Source of the DNA: Atriophallophorus winterbourni | Lineage: Eukaryota > Platyhelminthes > Trematoda > Plagiorchiida > Microphallidae | NCBI GenBank assembly: GCA_013407085.1 | Contig: JACCGJ010001987.1 | Coordinates: 1-64,000, forward strand | DNA length: 64,000 bases | Direction of reading: 5' to 3' | Shown: positions 25,343 to 39,500 of the stretch, in pieces | Position numbering within the stretch: the first letter of the stretch is position 1 | Layout of the letters: every line of letters begins with the position of its first letter | Notes under the pieces: generated by a model | Databases searched by the model: none | What the model saw: the letters and a program-made list of their open reading frames with translations, nothing else | Told to the model about the DNA's origin: nothing | Program-made: the position numbers and the translations under genes

Positions 25343-26290
25343 TTTTCGAATGACTAAACAGGCTAATTCGGGAGGAACAATATCTCCCGCAGAGTTTGAA
25401 ATCAAAGGCAGAACTCGGGCGTTGCACGTCGGTGGCGTGATCTGCGTTCAGCAGCCAAGAGCTGTATCTGCTCCTCCCCAGCTTGAAGACGACGCTTCAC
25501 ACAATGCCTCCAACGTGAGCGGTCAAGAACAAGTTCTTCCCAAATCGCGGGGTTAATCCTAAGAGCTTTCATACCTCTTTTGCAAAAGTCTTTGTACCGC
25601 AAGTGCGGTCTGCTCAATGGTCGACTTCCTGATTGCAACTCACCACAGAGTAGATTTTTCAGAATACGACCATTTTCCATTCTGTAGACGTAGCCAATCC
25701 ACTGCAGGCAGCGCTGTCGTAGTAGGGTGAACATGCTCTGTAGACCACCGTTTTGAAAGCACATCAGCATTAGTAACTTTGTCCATCCACGATATGTTCA
25801 AGATACGACGGATGCTTCGTAGATTGAAAGCATTCAGCTTCAATTCGTGTCTTGCGTGGGTGGTTCAGGTTTCACTGCCGTACATTAAAGCATTTAGCAC
25901 GCAAGCGCTGTATACCACCATCTTTGTTTTTACAGTCAACTTGCAGTTACCCCAAACACGAGAGTACAATCGGGACAAAATGACAGCTGCTCTGCCAATC
26001 CGCTTATCAATCTCCGTGTCTAGCGAGAGGTTATCCGCAATGGTTGAACCAAGATATGTAAAATGATGCACTGGTTCAAGCTGACAGTTTCCAACAGTGA
26101 TGATTGGAGGCGATACAATCCCTTGACCAAGGACTTTGGTCTTGCTAATACTGATTGTTAGCTCAAAATCTTTGCATGCCGACGAAAAACAGTCCATTAG
26201 CGACTGCGGGTTCTCTAGGGATTGCGCAATAATGATTGCATCGTCGGCAAATAGCAGGTCACGGATTAACACATCCCGTGCCTTGGTTTG
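25343..26290 (-). pseudogene. RTE-type LINE 3' fragment, unit 2 (uninterrupted site)
   Basis: Same relic as 6430-7935 without the R1 insertion. FADD lies at about 26240; the frame breaks once near 25760, between LSKRW and GLQSMFTLLRQR. It serves as the empty-site reference for R1. Confidence 0.85.
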
Positions 26291-26732
26291 TTCCTAAGAA
26301 AAATATCATCACAGAATTCCACATTTTTAATAAGTACGGGCGTGAAGAGACGACATTACACCCTAGCCAACCTAGTCGAAATAGATTTTTGGCTCAAGGT
26401 CACACGAGCGACAAAAACGGCTAATAGATTGAGAGTGACCTTGAGAATGTCCTGGGGGACAGATGAATCATGTGACAGTGGGGTCGCGATATGGCAGCGT
26501 GACAATACGAGGGTCATAAGACAGTTGATGAAGATTGGCTGAAACGAAATTATAATGAGACAATTATACTTGTGTTGGTATCACTATTCAATACCTCTAA
26601 AAGAAACGGAGTTCTGGTAACGATAAATAAAGACACCAAAATGCAGCAGCTATCTTAAGAGCACCATACACTGAGATAACGATTTTTTATATCTTACTTT
26701 TCTACGATTTTCGATTGTGTTGACGATATTAA

Positions 26733-27044
26733 CACTTTGACTGCGTCGTGCGCCATATGTGGTATACGCAATGATGTCCCAAACTGCGACGTGCACCATA
26801 TATGGTACACGCATTATCGTGACGCTATATGGCGCAAGATGCCCCCAAAGATAGCAGTTTCTGTCCCACGCAACGTGTACTAATTGAGGCTCACTGTTTT
26901 TATGTCAGAATCTTGAAGAACTCACTCGTAGCAAAGCGGCGCACAACCTCCCACCTCGCTGTCTTCTCTGGCACTGAAGATAGACAAGTTTCATCACGTC
27001 GCATCACGGGAATACAGGCTATTTTGGCAGTCGCAGTCAAAGGG
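26733..27044. mobile_element. piggyBac-like MITE, unit 2
   Basis: Same element, same TTAA flanks as 8374-8685; present in all units, so it inserted before the duplication. Confidence 0.75.
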
Positions 27045-27164
27045 TTAAAACACAAAAGATTTATTCCGGAACGTGTGATTTTTCAGGTTACAGATTTCAT
27101 AAAAGACCATCAGTCGCAGGCAAATGGAGGGGAGTATCCCAAGGCTGTCAAATAAGAGTAAATC

Positions 27165-27219
27165 AAACAGCCTCTGACTATGCGGCACTTTGCCTGGATC
27201 AGGCTTGTGCTTTCGTACC
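27165..27219 (+). mobile_element. SINE-like element, 3' end only (unit 2)
   Basis: Counterpart of 8806-8860. Confidence 0.65.
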
Positions 27220-28239
27220 AGAAAACATTCGGTTTTCGATCACCTCTTGTACTTGTGATCAAAACATAGGCTGAGTCATTTGGTGGATAAGTACACCATA
27301 CCATCATTTTATTTTTAAAGCCCGCTTTCAGATTATCGATATAAGACTGGGACGAATTACATGGCAGACGCTCTGCGATCAATGTCTAACGAGAGATTTT
27401 CCAAACGAAAATAATCTGAATAAGCGAACTGAAGAAATTGTTCAGTGTCAAGGCTTAATAAATACGATTAAAGATGGCTCAAGACTGAAAACTAGAAGAG
27501 TAACCCTGCGCGGGCTGCATGGCTAACGAATCTTTAAAGGCTGCACAGCAGTCTTTTTCAACTAAAGCTGCTCCTGTGAGCGAGCAGTGCTAACAATATA
27601 AGCAGTAAACAAGGAATTCGGGGTAGATAAGACGCCAATGTTAATTGGACTGTGAAGATTTTAGTCAAATTTAACTAGGTGCGTTGGTCGGCATGATGCC
27701 ATTTATAAGCAGCCACCCCCTATAAAAGCATCATCCGCAAAATTTTTGTGGCTTTCTGACAAATCATGCAGAGTAGAGCGATGACTTTTTTAATCATTGT
27801 TCCAAAATGTGAGCAATGGGAGAAAGCGTCGCTTAGGACAAATCCATGCAACGAGATTTCAGTTGACCGTATGTAACAAGAGCAACTCAACGTACGATAT
27901 TCCTAAAACATTTCACTTTTCCAATACAGATTTTGTTTGGCTCGCTTTGCCGAGGTGTTAAGAAAGCTTGTTCGAATTGCACGACATTTGATTCGCATAC
28001 ACGAGAGAATTCAGTCTTTGAATTGGCCGCTAGTGTGGAGCTATGAGGAAAAAATAAGCAGAATAATTTGAAAGCTATATATCCGATGGAGCTCAACGCC
28101 TGTGCTTAATATCATAGGGGTAGAGATCTGCAAAACCGGTCGAATAAGTACGGTTATGAAAGTTGAAATAATTAGCATGAAGCACATAAGTGAAATCAGA
28201 CGAGACAATAAACTCTGATATACAGGTTAAGAGATAAGC

Positions 28240-28401
28240 AAGCGCGCTAGCATATAAATGTGTAAAATCAAAAACCCGGTCCAGACAAAGCGCTGTACAG
28301 TCATAAACTGAACACGGTTGAACAGACAGAAAAATATAAGAAACACAAAAAGAAATAGCAGCAAGACTTGAGCGTGTTTCAGCATGCAGCTCCTACCGGT
28401 G
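28240..28401 (-). mobile_element. SINE-like element truncated at the unit junction
   Basis: Reverse-strand SINE with CAGCGTGTTTC-like and GCATGCAG motifs, cut after CTCCTACCGGTG at 28401. In unit 3 the same SINE goes on to its 5' end. The cut therefore marks the junction between duplicated units. Confidence 0.65.
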
Positions 28402-28626
28402 ACAGTAAACAAGTTGTTGTTGTATACCACTGTTGGATAAGGCTTGTACGACCAACCTGTTCAATCACATGAGCCCATATTCATGTAGACAGGGTAGTGA
28501 CCTCATTTTGGCCTTAAAAAATATTCACACAAAAATTCGTTCAAACTTTTAAGTTGGTGAGACACGACTAGATGAGAACAAACAGTTTATTGTGTTGGAT
28601 AAAGTTAGCGAGACCGACAAGTCCCA

Positions 28627-29178
28627 TCACTTACTTTTACTTTTGTGCGACTATCTCTTCCTGGAGGATCAGTCGGGTTTTTAAGTCTTGGGAATTTGGG
28701 TACAAAGGGGGGGCCCAGCACCACTCGGAGTTTGTTCGAGTCAGCTTCTCTATCCTTTGCACAACCAAGTGCGACCTGCAAGGCAGCAGGGAGTTGCCAG
28801 AAAAAGGTGGTGTGCACCAACAAACCGTCTGAGAGACTCTGCTCCAGATTTTACCTCAGGGTTTTCTTACGAAGCATTTCCAGCGATCGGGAATCCCGCA
28901 AGACAGCGGAGGTTTAAAATCAGGGTTTTCCTTCCCCTAGATGAAATGCCTTCCCAGGCTAACGAGCTCCATCTGCATAAAGCAAACTGGTTTTCAGGAG
29001 CCAGTCACTCGCCCTCGCACCTTCTCCTGTTTGTAGAAGCAGTTCCTCCGGGATCGGGGAGCCACTCGTTCAGACCAGAGGCCGGACTTGGTTGTTAGAG
29101 GCTATTTGAAACGTGCGCCGTATGGGAGCATTTTATAGACAGTGGGAACTTATCCCCACTGCCACCCCCGGCTATGAC
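28627..29178 (-). mobile_element. R1 repeat, full length, downstream of SBNO copy 3
   Basis: Runs from an ACTTACTTTTACTTTT-type tail (minus orientation) to GTTGTCATAGCC at its other end. It is the undeleted counterpart of 9912-10330. Confidence 0.7.
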
Positions 29179-30546
29179 AACAATCATAGGTCCACAAACC
29201 TGTGAATGAGGTTAAAGCCACTACTTGAACAAAAGTGATATATTTACATGCATCTCCATAAAACACCCGATGCGGATACTAGCGTAAACAGGTCGTACGG
29301 TTTGATGCAAATCAGGATTCCACCAAAATGTCGAAATCCCACCTATTACCATGATCCCAGCTTTCGAATATTGCTCAGAAAATGGGTCTTACAGTTTGCC
29401 ATATCTAATCATTGCAAATATTGAGTGTCTAGTTTTGTGGCAATCTCGATGAGTGACTAAAAAATGCTCCGTAAACAAAATCACTTTAAGTGTATCGGCT
29501 GATCACAGGGAGACCTCAAATAATGGTGAAAATGTAGCTGGACTATTCAAGTCTGGGTTCCATGGATTCCGTGTCTGTCACACAAAACGTTTGTGATTGC
29601 AAAGTGAAACTATTCGACAAGTTTCAACATCTGTCACGCTCAGAGCGCACACGATTCGACGTGAGGATCCTCACACCGTACATAGCTTGAAGAGCTGACC
29701 CTGAATGCTACTTCCTCGACTGTGACAAATCTACTCCGAATACAAGCCAAACGATCACCCTTGTGTTGGATGCTCCACCTCCCAGGTATACAGGGCGTGA
29801 ATTTTTGAATGTGCTTATCAACTCTTCACCGACAGTGATCATCATATTTCGACTGAGAGTGATTAGCAGCTAATTTAAGGAATTCGCTTTTATTTGATTT
29901 CTTACAACACGCTAAAATCGATACATTCGCGAAACCAAATAGAAGGATAAACCATAAACCCAACGCTAGGGGTACCGGATGGTCTAGAAAATTGATTAAT
30001 TTGTCAGAAAGTTCGAACCAGCAGACAACCAACCGCGGTGCCCAAGACAAAAGTCGATTCTTTACAACATAAGAAACTCTTCGTAGTACTTGGGAGTACA
30101 ATAGGAAATAGGAAATGAATCACAAGCCGTAGCTGAACAGTGAAAAAACTGACAAAATGATAACTCAGGCGTTTAAACACACAGCGCAAAAGGTCAAACT
30201 TGGGAAGGTGTGAGCAGGTGGGTGAGCAGTTTGAACCGACGTAGACAAACACAAAGGTAGTGATGGTAATGCTGCGTGTAGGCACGAATGTGTGAAGAGA
30301 CTGGTCAATGTGAAAGAGAGAAAGACACAAATGATGGGCGAATAAAAACGACGTTCCGATATCCGGAAGGTACTTGTTTGAAATGTACAACTTGGAAAAC
30401 ACAAAGTCCCTGAATATTGAAACTGAGAGTTGAAAAAATCGACAGCGACTAGAACTGGAATGCTCACGTCCCTTTCACGCACGGTGAACGAAAAAATCAC
30501 ATTTGGCAACAGATTCAACATTGAAAGCCAACATACACGACAACTA

Positions 30547-33500
30547 TCAAAGTTTCCATTTGATCACTAGCTTCCCGGATTTCAGTGGATCTCTCTTGGT
30601 AGATTGCGTGACGGACGGAGGAGTAGAAGTTGACGGAGCCACGGTACGATTGGGTGTGACCGATGCGGCGCGACTTGTTGAAGTTTGTTGTGCTTGCATG
30701 GAAGTCGATGAAATAGGTTGATGAGTCGGCGTGGCCAGTGCAGCATTTAGACGACTTCCGCAAATGCTTTGTTGATGTCTCGAGGTTAACCCAAGATTGT
30801 GCTGATCTACGGAGGAATAATGGCGCCCAAAAGTTCCATTCAAGTGAGATGCGCTTTGCCGTTGTAAAATAGTGGGGCGTGTCGCAGTGGTATGTAGGCG
30901 ATGGCCAGCAGTGGATCGAGGAGTCAGTGGTCGACGCAATGATTGCGCAACTTCTGTAGACGATCCAGTAGGGTAGCGTCCACCGAGATGCACATTGCGG
31001 GGAGAAATGTTAGCAAGCTGTCCTGGACTGAACCCTTGTCGGTTCTCGACATGACTGGTGCGGATGGGCCTATCAAACGGTGGTGTAGCTAATGCATTTG
31101 CAGGCGGAAGTGAGTCAGCGGGTGTAGAAAGGCATTTCAAGACTTTATCAACGCACTCTTGTGGGATCAACGACCCGATAATTCGCTGATTGGTTTTCGA
31201 TTTGAGACGAACCACTTGCATGCACCGGTTGCCAGTGTTCTGGCTTTGAAGCAACGGTTCGATTTGGGCCCAAACATTGAGAACAGATCCACTCAGGACA
31301 TAATAGGTTCGAACACGAAGTCCAATCTCACAAGGAAGACGGCTAGTGGCGGATCGGGGACAAGTGCCAGTTTGCATCACGTGAATACACTTTGTCTCGC
31401 TATCCTTGAAAACCTGCCGCCACGCATCTTGACAGTCGGAGGGACGGGAAACACGTGTATAACGTTCCAACAACTTCTCCAGTTCTACAGGACGTGCTTG
31501 CATCCCGGTATTTGGACGATAGATTCGATAATATTTCGTTTCAGATTTTCCCCCGATTAGTCGCGCAGCTGGACGTGATTTGACATAAATAGCCAAAATC
31601 GGTATCACTGTTCGGTGAGGCACGGTGGCGGAAGGCAAGTAGAACCCATCATTTTCTCCATCGTGCTGTGAATAGATCTCCATGGCGGAAGTCCAACTGA
31701 GTCCACGTTCTGCCGTAACTTTGTGAAAGTGCACCTTGGTCGATTCGGATAAGAACCACGTATCGAAACTTTTCGTCCAAATAACCTCAATGTTTTGACC
31801 GCTTGTTCCCAAATCCATAATGCCCAAGTCTAGGCGGTTATCACGCTTCGCTCGACGCGTTAATTCCTCAAGGGTATCCGCGAAATAACGGAACAGAGCA
31901 TTTTGAATGTGAACACGCATGCCGAGCATACGATTGAGAAACTTCGACATTTGGTTGCTATCTCGATCTCGTATGTGTCCAGAAGCAAGCCCAACACCCT
32001 GCAGACTGGCTTTCACATCGACAAAGAATTGGCGGATTTTGTCAGATTGCGACATGTGTTGACCGTTATCGCATTCAGCATCCATGCTCACATAATCACC
32101 TGGAGGTTCAACAATGCCATCTTCGCCATATATACACGCACGCATGACAATATCCAACGCTTCGCGACCAAGCTTCGTGTCAATGTTGAACTGAGATAGG
32201 TCCCGCGTGTCAGTAGCACGTCTGTCTCCGTGAGTGAGTGCCCCAAGAGACTCCAATCGCTTTGCCACAGTGGAAGCGAATCGTTGCTCGCCGGCCAGAT
32301 CAGAAATCAGGAAGATATACTTCGGAGCGCTAACCTGATTGGAACGATGCGTTCGACCAAACTGTTGAATTGCTCTATCGGCACTCCACGGGAGCTCTAA
32401 AGTGATGTGCACACGACGACGCTGATTGGCTGCACGACGGTCGGCTTGCAAAGAGATACCACTGCTGGCTGCCTCGGAGATGATAGCGATCAATTTATCA
32501 CCGTCCATGAAACGCTGTTTTTCAGTCAGATTCAACACTTCCAAACTAACATCGAATTCTCGCCTTGATTCGTACGCTACACGACCGTCTTCTTTCATGA
32601 CCATTCGACCCTTGCGCCCAGTCATTTCTGCAACTGCTGAAGGACCACCAAGTTTATCGATTAGTTCGTCAAGCGAACTGGGAGGCAATTTCGAACCGAG
32701 CTTTTCGATAAACTTCAGTAGCAAACTCTGCATTTCCGCACACTGTCGTTTGGCTTCCTCTGGTGATACCTTTGATGAATCTGGCACATTCAAATTAGGT
32801 TGATCATCAGCTCGATTGGAACTCCGACGAAGCAAATATTTTTGTGAAAGCTCCCGGGTCATATCTTCACCAGCAAAGTTATCTAGCAGATTGGAGCAAC
32901 CTGATTTCTTTCGCAGCTGGGACGATTCACGGTTCCAGGAATTCTGCTTCGCGAGAAAGCTATCGAACAACGCATCGGGGTCCCAATCCTCGTCGGAATT
33001 CTCGGAGAGATCGTCCGAACTGTGCTTGCCGTTTGGGACTTTGCGTCGAGAGTTGGAAGCGGACCGATTAGGTGCGGATTTTTTCTTGGAACGACGACGA
33101 GTTGAATTACCTGTTGGGTTCGATTCCAGATCGGAATCGTAATATTCGGACGATGTCGAATAATCTTTCCCATTCAGTTTCGATTCAAGGTCAGAATCTT
33201 CGTCACCGGAGTCTTCTGAATGGTCGTTTTCATCCTCCTCATCAGAATCATTCAACCCTTTTCCTCCACTCTTCCGATCATCATACATATTGTCATCTAT
33301 TGACCCCGACAGACTTCCACCAGCAACCAAACGTGCGAACATCTTCTCCCCGAGTACATCCTTCAGACCCAAACCGCTGCCTTGACCTCCAGCAACGGCA
33401 CGACCAGCCCGACTCAAGGTCAATGAAGATGACCGATCACCAGCACTCGCCAAACGATCACCGCGTTGACTGAAGGCTTCCAGATTGAACGGGGTCGGGA

Positions 33501-36500
33501 AATATTTTTCGATGAGCGATTGAAAAACGCCTCTGAAAAACAAAACGGTCTCATAGATGGTGATTGATTAATGTGTTTCGATAGTTCGGGTAAAAATGAA
33601 AAATACAGCCGCAACGTACTTGGTTGTGGACACGAAATCACCGAGATCCGTTCCTAATTCTTCAACTTGTTCCAACGTCTTGGCTTCACCCGTTGATTGC
33701 AGACCAATCACAACACACTGCGTGAAACGAAATAAAACTAGTGAAATCATGTGCACCGTGACCGGTACTGAGCTTTTGCATCGTCGAGTTTGAATCACAA
33801 AAGTTTATCCTCAGAGTTATGACGAGAGCTATGAGTGTACGCATTTGTAGAATGTTTGTCCATTTACAATAACAGAAAAACAATGGTCTGTTTGATGTCA
33901 AATCGCATATGAAAATGAAACAACGATATTTCAATATCAGGCAGACAGCTTCCATTTGCCAACAGTGCACAGTGCGGTTAAAACAAATCGTAGTGGTCCG
34001 ACCGGTACAAGAAATGTCAGTGCAACGGTTATGAGCACATGTGAATAACGAAATTTGTATTGCAAACTAAGCCACGTTGAGCTGTCTGTTCATGACGAAT
34101 AAAAGGATCAGTAGTATGAATATACAAGTAACGCAGAGAAACGCATTTCTTAATTGGTAAAGCTTTGGGGGCTGACGATGCAGCCACATTGAGAGAACTC
34201 AGCTTCACAATCAACACGAATATGTTGTTGGTTGCAGTGCAGCGTCGAATGAGTCAGCACTATTGAATAATGCCAGTTTAAGCAAGTGTATTGCGCAACT
34301 CGACTTACGCATGGTGCATGATCTCTCGGTAGACAGTGAATCAAAATAGCATGACCAGTGCCTACTGCAACCGCAAACCAGCTATGAAGACGTCAAAGAT
34401 AACTAGCAGTGCGTGCGTACTGAATATGGATCACCTGCGCAAGACACAAACCAAAGGTGAACACGGAACATAAGTCGCTTCGAAACGAGACATGAACGTG
34501 GGGATCTTCAACCAACGTCGCGCAAAGAACAAGCTCTCGACTTATTGCAATGGAGTGCAAAGATCCAGCCTCAAGTCGGGGAAGCGCGAGTGCCAGTACT
34601 ATTTGTCGGATAAAGGTCAGAGACATGCAGTACTGTGAACATATCGCAAACGATTAATACTCTCGCACTGTGGTAATTGAAATTAACATGCGCTTCAGAT
34701 TAATATGGTAATAAAAGATAGAACCGAATAAACACTTACATGTCCGTCTCTCAAGGCGTTTTTTGTCAGATCCACACATGCATCGAGTTTGGCGGAAATG
34801 CAGAGGTACTTGAAAAACCTCTGGTGCGATGACCAGAACTGACCCCACATTGTTTTACGATAGCGCTCGGACGGGCAAAGAAGCCGAGCAGCTTCGGAGA
34901 AAAAGCGATATGCATAAACCCACTGAAACAAGAAAAGGAATAAAGCGTGGTAAGTTGAGCGGTGTACACATGTATGTATGTATGTATGTATGTATGTATG
35001 AACGCACAAGCCTGATCCAGGCAAAGTGCCGCACAGTTATAAACTGCACGTGAGCGAAGATACTCTGAGGTTGCCCAGGTTTAGACACGATCTATGGCAT
35101 TATATCCGTATCTGTGATATCGTAACTTGAGCTACATGACGGCACAAATATCGTGAATCTGCTCATGTTGTGTAGTGAGAAAGTGTATAACTGTCTCAAT
35201 GGTTCGTCCTGACGCGCTATCAAGAGTTATTTTCGTCACACCACGTTTGATTTGATGAATGACTGTAACAGAATTAGTCTGGAATGGTACTGGACCGAAT
35301 TTCGTGAACGGAATTGAGCCAACTGAGTCCAATTGCGGACCGCTAAGTGTCACACAATCGAGATGGAGTGAACGTAGGCATAGAGGTATATAAAAATAAT
35401 GATAGATCAACAATATCGTCCATGTCCTGCGGTAATCTACTCCCAAGTTAAGGGAAGACGCAACAAACAACAGGTCATTAATGGTTACGCTGAGTTGAAG
35501 TAAATGCAAAACTCACCAAATCTGTACACTGATTATATACATCAATGAACGTCTCGTTTTTCAGCCTGACATCCTCAATAGACACCTCACGAATGCCAAA
35601 GTGAACACCCTTGAAACTCAGCTGTCTGGCTATGTACATTCCTCGTAGCTTCATATCCATTGCAACCAACTCCATCGCACCAACACCACGCCGCTCGAGA
35701 CTTTGTATGAAAGAATTGAACGTCTTGAACGGTGTCCCTTCACCCCATAAACCCAGACGAGTCATGTAGCCCATGTTGCGAGGCTCCGTCGCCCCGGTTG
35801 CGCTGGCGTACACAATGCGAGCGAGGGGCAATCGATTTTGCAACTCCAACACGGTCAAGCCCGTCTTGGTTGGTTTTTGAGAGCCGCTTGGCGTCAAGTT
35901 TTTCGCTCGATGGCACTCGTCAAAGACAATCTGATGAGGAAATTGACATGGGAATTGGTAAGTGGGGCGGGTGAGGATTACGAGACACAGTGGGCCGAGA
36001 CACTTACCACCCCATCAAACTTTTCTCCACACCAATGGACCAATTGCTTCAACCTGGTTTTGTATTTGGCTTTGGCACCCCCTTGGCTTTCGCCAATCAG
36101 TGAAGAGTAAGTGCAAAATATGACGCCTTTTTTAACGCGACCGTTTTCTTTTCCCGAGATACGTGCGTACTTGAACTGGTTTGATGAAAATCAAGAATTA
36201 AATTATGCTTTAATAAGTAAATTATACAATGGAAACAAGTGGAGAGTACATTGATGAATTTTTTAGAGTAATTTTTTGTAGTTAGATTCATTCATGTAAG
36301 AATGAAGTCATTCTCGTTCATTCTAGTCTGTCAAAAACTTTCCACCTATCCATTATTTAAGTAATATGTATATATTGTGCAGTGCTTCTGTTCTGCACAG
36401 GTAACATCCTGCTAAATAGCTTTGCCAACGGTACTCAGCTACATGCGGAAACACGCTGGATTCTCACAGCGATCTTCCCTTTTATATCTGTCAAAGTCAC

Positions 36501-39500
36501 TTAAGTGGACAGCATCTAAGCTCATGCGCGGTTAATAACTGTGATGCAATTGGCCTGGCGTGTGATTTCAGAAATATATTTAGACAATAATGGATGCTAG
36601 ATGTATAGCGACGAACCAGCGATTAGATTGCTTCAAAAAACGATGGATGTGGGAATAATAGTCAATTATGCATAACTACTGGAATAATATGCACCAGGGC
36701 TGATGAGATAACCATGCATTCCATCAATGATGGAAGAGATAAACGCTCCCACGGTTCCTAACCTAAACGTGGCGATTATATCAAATAATCTTTCGAAACT
36801 AGCGGTCGTCGCACCCTTACAGAAGCACGTCAAGAGTCTTTACGCTGTACCAGATCACGTTGTACACACAATCATTGAGATTAGAGTGACTGGGCGTTAA
36901 ATTAGGCGAGGTTCTGTCGGCAGTTGACGAAACTATTGAGCAGGATATTGCGTATATCAAGGAGGATAGAGCACAGATTGCTTTATTTGTCATGTCCACT
37001 CGGCAATTGATGGACAGTGTATTAAAGCTGCTGCTATGCACGTAAATAATATACCAAAAGTAATCGGGTATAATCAAATTTAAAACTAGCAAAACTGTCC
37101 ACCCGAAGGAAACATTTCACGAATATTTCCACAAAATACCTCCACTCACAAAAACAAGATTACACGATCGTAGTAGCATTTGACTTACCTTATTCAGCGA
37201 ATGGACTCGGATTTTATGCAGTCCGACGTCCCTCAGATCCCGCTCAGCATCCACTTTGAGATCATTCGAAACGGACAACCAGATCGCTTTCTTTCTGTGT
37301 CTGAGGTAGTTCTCGTAGATAATGCCAGCAATGGTTCTTCCTTTGCCAACACCAGCTCCGTCACCTTGTGCAAATAAAAAGACACGGTGAATTTGATTTT
37401 TTTACAGGAAGGGTAAAAAGAAATGAAATGAAGTTCAAGGGCACACGGTTGAAGTGAATTGACGGCTGAAACACACGATGGATCGGTGATTCATGAAATG
37501 GCTAGGATAGCATTAGGATCGGTTTTCCATATTACATAAATATAAAATAGTAGAGAATATAATAAATAGCCATTGAAGAAGATCTCCTTTAACTGAACTC
37601 CATCAAACAAAGTTTCACCCTAATGCTACTGTTTAATAGGGTTTGTACAAAGAACCACGAGGTTCAAATACAGAATCACAGAGTGATTCAAACTCAGACA
37701 ATCAAGACGCTTAAAATGACCGATGTATTGTGGTGTAGGAATGAGTACCAATGACATTGAACTTTTATAAATTTTACATGAACAAAGTGAATTGAAATAT
37801 TCATTTGTAAATGTTGAAAATATAAGCTTTAGACAGATGTTTAAAAGTCAGTTCAAATTTGACCACAAGAAATGATACGTTTCACATTACCGAGTCAAAA
37901 TCGACCTATTTTGTCCCATTAAAGCCTGCGTATACAAAGACATCTCAAGACAAACGAAATCTTAGTAGTTAGATCAATACCAATGTAGGGCCCGGTGATA
38001 ACAAACCATAAAGAAAATATTGGACGATGTTACTAGAAATTAGTAAGTAGTTAGATGACGAGCTTTTTTCACTTGTGGGATAGCACACTAAAACAGCGAA
38101 ACTAGAAAGCAAATTTTTGCCGTCAATTTGAGCGACAAACGATTCGATCTCAGCCAAGTACTGGAAGGTTTTGTCAGTAAATGAAAAATCCCAGGACGGC
38201 ATAATAAATTTTCTTATATGACCTTGAGCGAGAACAATCGATAAATCATTGACTCCGAACACGTGCAGAATTCCGAAATGTCATAATGGCCGTACATTCA
38301 AACAAAAACGTAACTGAATTTTAACTGCGTGTGCACTTGTGGATGCACAGCCTGATCTTGATATGATGCTAAAGAAGTCGAAAATGGTTGGATACAAGCT
38401 AACAGTGAAATTCGTAAACGGAATTGGAAGCACAATCCAATTGTTACGGATAATATGCGTTGATCAAAAGCGTAAATGATAACGAACAGGCTTTCAGATA
38501 AAACTTCAGCAGTACTTACGGATAATATGCGTTGATCAAAAGCGTAAATGATAACGAACAGGCTTTCAGATAAAACTTCAGCAGTATGCATGGCTACGAG
38601 TGGCCCCCCGAGCCCTGCGGAACTGCTTTAACTAACAGGAGAAGGGGCGAAGGCGCGTGACTGGCGCCTGAAAACACAGTTTGCTTCGGGACAGATGGAG
38701 CTCGTTAGCCTGGGAGGGCATTTCATCTAAGGGAAGGAAAACCCTGATTTTAAACCTCCGCTGCCTTGCGGGATACCCGATCGCGGGAAAGGCTTCGGGA
38801 GAAAACCCGTAGAAAAAAATTAGAACAGAGTCTGGTAGACGGTTAGTTGGTTGCACACCACCTCTTTCTGGCAAATCCCTGCTGCTTTGCAGGTCGCACT
38901 GGGTTGTGCAAAGGTTAGAGAAGCTGACCGAGGAAGCCGCTTTGTAGCCAAATTCCCAAGACTCTGCATTGAAGTCGACTCATCAACCAGGAGGAGTAAA
39001 AGTAAAGTAAAATAAAACATGTCACGCTAAAATGTTAAAAGATAGGGAAGCGACATCAACCCGTCTTGTGACGTGTTATGACAATCTATCCTGCTCCATG
39101 CTCAACTTGACGACATACAAGACTAAGCCAACACTCCAAATAGATGCTTAATGAAAAACCCATAATTATGAACCCGGTTTTCGAGATTCTACTTCAGAAG
39201 ATGATCGTTGTAATGATAATGCTCTCAGAGCTTGACTGTTGGCCATCGCAAATAATAAGCGAAATGGCACGTTGAACACTAAACAATAAGAATCGGAGAC
39301 CTCTCTAGCGCGAGCGTTACTATGCAGCTAGCTTAATAATCAACAACCATGAATCACAGCCGGAAGCTTAGTGATGACGCAATGAGCTAATCGCCAACGG
39401 GCGAGGAATCCCCTTGGCAACAAAATGAATATCGATTACGTAATCAAGAAGCCGGTACCTCCTCACCCCAATCAATTAAAGAAGGGGGGCATGACCAAAG

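Larger units (their letters stand above)
9886..28401. repeat. Tandem segmental duplication, unit 2 (complete)
   Basis: Contains one whole SBNO gene with downstream and upstream flanks. The right end is placed at 28401, because alignment with the third unit stops there: 28401 matches 47048 and the sequences then differ completely. Confidence 0.75.
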
